Shown: piece by piece, positions 7,568 to 10,268 of the stretch
Layout: the number at the start of each line of letters is the position of its first letter
Numbering within the stretch: the stretch's first letter is position 1
Origin: Clostridia bacterium
GTDB lineage: Bacteria; Bacillota_A; Clostridia; TANB77; CAG-508
Assembly (NCBI GenBank): GCA_022792975.1
Contig: JAAWCC010000110.1
Span: forward strand, 1-10,268
Length of the DNA: 10,268 bases
Direction of reading: 5' to 3'
Notes under the pieces: generated by a model
Told to the model about the DNA's origin: nothing
Database searches by the model: none
What the model saw: only the letters and a program-made list of their open reading frames with translations
Made by a program: the position numbers and the translations under genes

Positions 7568-9368
7568 ATGCAAACTATTGACATGTCATTTATACTACTT
7601 ATTGTTTCAACCTTACTTATATTATTTCTAATTCGCTATGCTTTAAAAAGTAAACCTATAACACAAATGCAGAGGTTATTTGCTCTTATGTTAGGTTCAG
7701 TTGCAATCATATGTCTAGGTTTAATTGTTCAAAAGCTTTGCTTTTTGGCTTTTCAAATTGAGCCTGTAAAATTTGAAGGACTTGTGTATATTGGTACATG
7801 TTTTTTCCCTGTCATGTTCTTCCTTATGGCATCTTGCTTTGTAAGTACAAATTTCAGGTTTACAATTGGGCATTTTTTGCTTTTTATTATACCTATTATT
7901 AATGTACTCCTAATTTTTACAAATGAGTGGCATCATTTATTTTATGAAGTATATTCTTTTAATTTAAATGAAATGGTATATGGACCTGATGCTTATATTC
8001 ATTTAGCTTATACTTATGGATTATTCTTCATTGGAATTGTACTACTTCTTAAGCATTCAGCAAAAACTTCTGGTTTCTTTTCTAAGCAAACTTTAATGAT
8101 AATTATCGGAGTATCCTTTCCTGTTATTGTAAATGTACTTGGAAGCTTTAATATTATACAAATGAATGTATATACTACTCCAATTTCTTTTTCATTTGCT
8201 GTAATTTTTCTTACTTTTGCGATTTTAAAATTTAATTTCTTGTCTCTTACTCCTATCGCTTTGGAAAAAGTTGTTGATAGAATGTCTGATAGTTACATTG
8301 TTTTAAATGATAAGAATATTATAGTTGATTTTAATAAACCTTTTACTCGACTTTTTAATGTTGAGGATAGTAGAGTTAGAAATCACTCAATTTATGAATT
8401 TGCACAAAATTTTCCTAGCTTTAAAAGTTTACAGACTTCTATTCAGTCTGTTTCTCTAACCTCTAAAACTATTTCTTATGAGATATTTTCGGAGAAAATA
8501 AACAAATATTTTAATGTGGAGGTTTCGAGTATTATCGACGATGGTTTGTTTTTAGGCTCACTTGTTTTATTTAAGGATATAACTCAGCACGAGGAAGATA
8601 TGAAAACTATTAGAGATAATCAAGATATGTTAGTTGAAAGAGAGCGCTTTGCTTCGCTTGGTCAAATGATTGGTGGAATTGCCCACAACCTTAAAACTCC
8701 TATCATGTCAATTGCAGGAGCTACCGAGGCATTGAATGATTTGATTACTGAATATGATACATCTATTCGGTGATCCAGACGTAACCCTTGAAGATCACCA
8801 TGCAATTGCAGAAGATTTGCGTTCTTGGGTTTCAAAGGTAAAGGAGCACACCTCATATATGTCTGATGTAATTACTGCTGTTAAAGGACAGGCCATATCT
8901 TCAACTGAGGTTATTGATAGCTTTACCATTGGTGAACTTATAAAACGTGTGTCTATCTTGATGAAGCATGAATTAAAGCATTCTTTAGTGGAGTTAAATA
9001 TAAATATATCAGTTGATGAGAATTTTAAACTTCATGGTAGCATGAATTCTTTAGTTCAAGTTATTGATAACTTAGTTTCAAATGCTATACAGTCTTATGG
9101 TGGAAGGCCTGATAATATTATTGATTTTGAAATTGATAAAAAAGATAACACTCTTGTAATTACTATTAAAGATTATGGATGTGGTATGTCTTTAGAAGTG
9201 CAGGATAAATTGTTTAAAGAAATGATTACAACAAAGGGTAAAAACGGTACTGGACTTGGACTTTATATGTCTTATTCTAATATTAAAGCTAAATTTAATG
9301 GTAATATTACCTTTGAGTCTGAAGTTGGAAAAGGTACTACCTTCAAAATATTGCTCCCTATATCTTGA
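7568..9368 (+). CDS. 7TM-PAS sensor histidine kinase with one CGG-associated +1 frameshift
   Basis: Membrane-bound sensor kinase, 599 residues once C 8768 is skipped. Seven hydrophobic segments fill residues 5-225, resembling the N-terminal 7TM region of many Firmicutes kinases. A PAS-like domain follows at about 230-340 and a short linker helix at 340-360. The HisKA H-box is IGGIAHNLKTP with phospho-acceptor His 373 (nt 8684-8686). The ATPase domain has an N-box NLVSNAIQS (Asn 505), G1 DYGCGM (Asp 535) and G2 GKNGTGLGLY. The CGG site falls between the two DHp helices: ATT-CGG-TGA stops at residue 401, while skipping C gives SI-GDPDVTLEDHH and the whole ATPase domain. No response regulator is in the window, so the partner is unknown. 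The position behind the NRPS hints at shared control but does not prove it. The signal sensed cannot be read from the sequence. Confidence 0.93.
8768..8771 (+). other. CGG +1 shift site 13 (histidine kinase)
   Basis: ATT-CGG-TGA: a normal reading of CGG meets a stop at the very next codon. Skipping C 8768 gives ATT-GGT-GAT and joins the HisKA and ATPase halves, with recoded Gly 401. This shows the pattern is not confined to the NRPS. Confidence 0.93.
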
Positions 9369-9393
9369 AAATTACTTGAAAATATTATATAAT
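9365..9393 (+). promoter_or_regulatory. Sigma-A type promoter for the ABC-F gene
   Basis: TTGAAA (9365-9370), exactly 17 nt, then TATAAT (9388-9393). The -35 box overlaps the kinase TGA stop (9366-9368). A start near 9400 would give a leader of about 33 nt before ATG 9434. Both boxes and the spacing are near consensus, which suggests the ABC-F gene is transcribed independently of the kinase. Confidence 0.65.
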
Positions 9394-9419
9394 TGTGTGA
9401 ATATTATAAATTAATTTTT

Positions 9420-10268
<849 letters not shown>

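Noticed and set aside
1138..8771. Classic heptanucleotide or P-site slippery frameshift signals at the break points
   Set aside because: Preceding codons differ at nearly every site and cannot re-pair after a +1 move. No shared Shine-Dalgarno-like stimulator or downstream stem was seen by eye.

Overview
The window comes from a very AT-rich Gram-positive bacterium, most likely an anaerobic gut-type Clostridia member. Codons end mostly in A or T, GGAGG-type ribosome binding sites are strong, and the gene content fits: a compact reductase-terminated NRPS, a 7TM sensor kinase and an ABC-F ATPase. This placement is an inference from style and gene families. No taxonomic marker gene is present.

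Layout, all on the + strand. (1) 46-7491: one seven-domain nonribosomal peptide synthetase, C-A-T-C-A-T-R. It should load and join two amino acids, possibly N-acylated by the first C domain, and release the product as an aldehyde through a terminal NAD(P)H-dependent reductase. (2) 7492-7567: a short gap with an 8-bp perfect stem. (3) 7568-9368: a membrane histidine kinase (seven TM segments, PAS, HisKA, ATPase). (4) 9369-9433: a gap with a near-consensus sigma-A type promoter that overlaps the kinase stop codon. (5) 9434 to the window edge: the N-terminal part of an ABC-F ATPase. No tRNA, rRNA, CRISPR array, insertion sequence or antisense gene is supported.

The outstanding feature is the reading frame. 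Read conventionally, the NRPS breaks into a dozen fragments and the kinase into two. All 13 breaks are identical in kind: one extra C directly before an in-frame glycine codon, so the ribosome meets CGG and must move +1 to read GGN as Gly. Skipping these 13 C residues restores a 2477-residue NRPS and a 599-residue kinase with every catalytic motif intact. There are no other indels and no in-frame stops. The window has 22 CGG trinucleotides. The 13 in the reading frame are exactly the 13 shift sites, and the other 9 straddle two codons and are harmless. CGG is never used here as an arginine codon.

The most interesting reading is that CGG (or the quadruplet CGGN) is a recoding signal in this organism. 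It would act as an unassigned or quadruplet codon giving a +1 shift to Gly, comparable in form to AGGY shifts in Perkinsus mitochondria. The main rival is a systematic sequencing or assembly artefact that inserts C before GG. Raw reads, the tRNA gene set and proteomics would separate the two.
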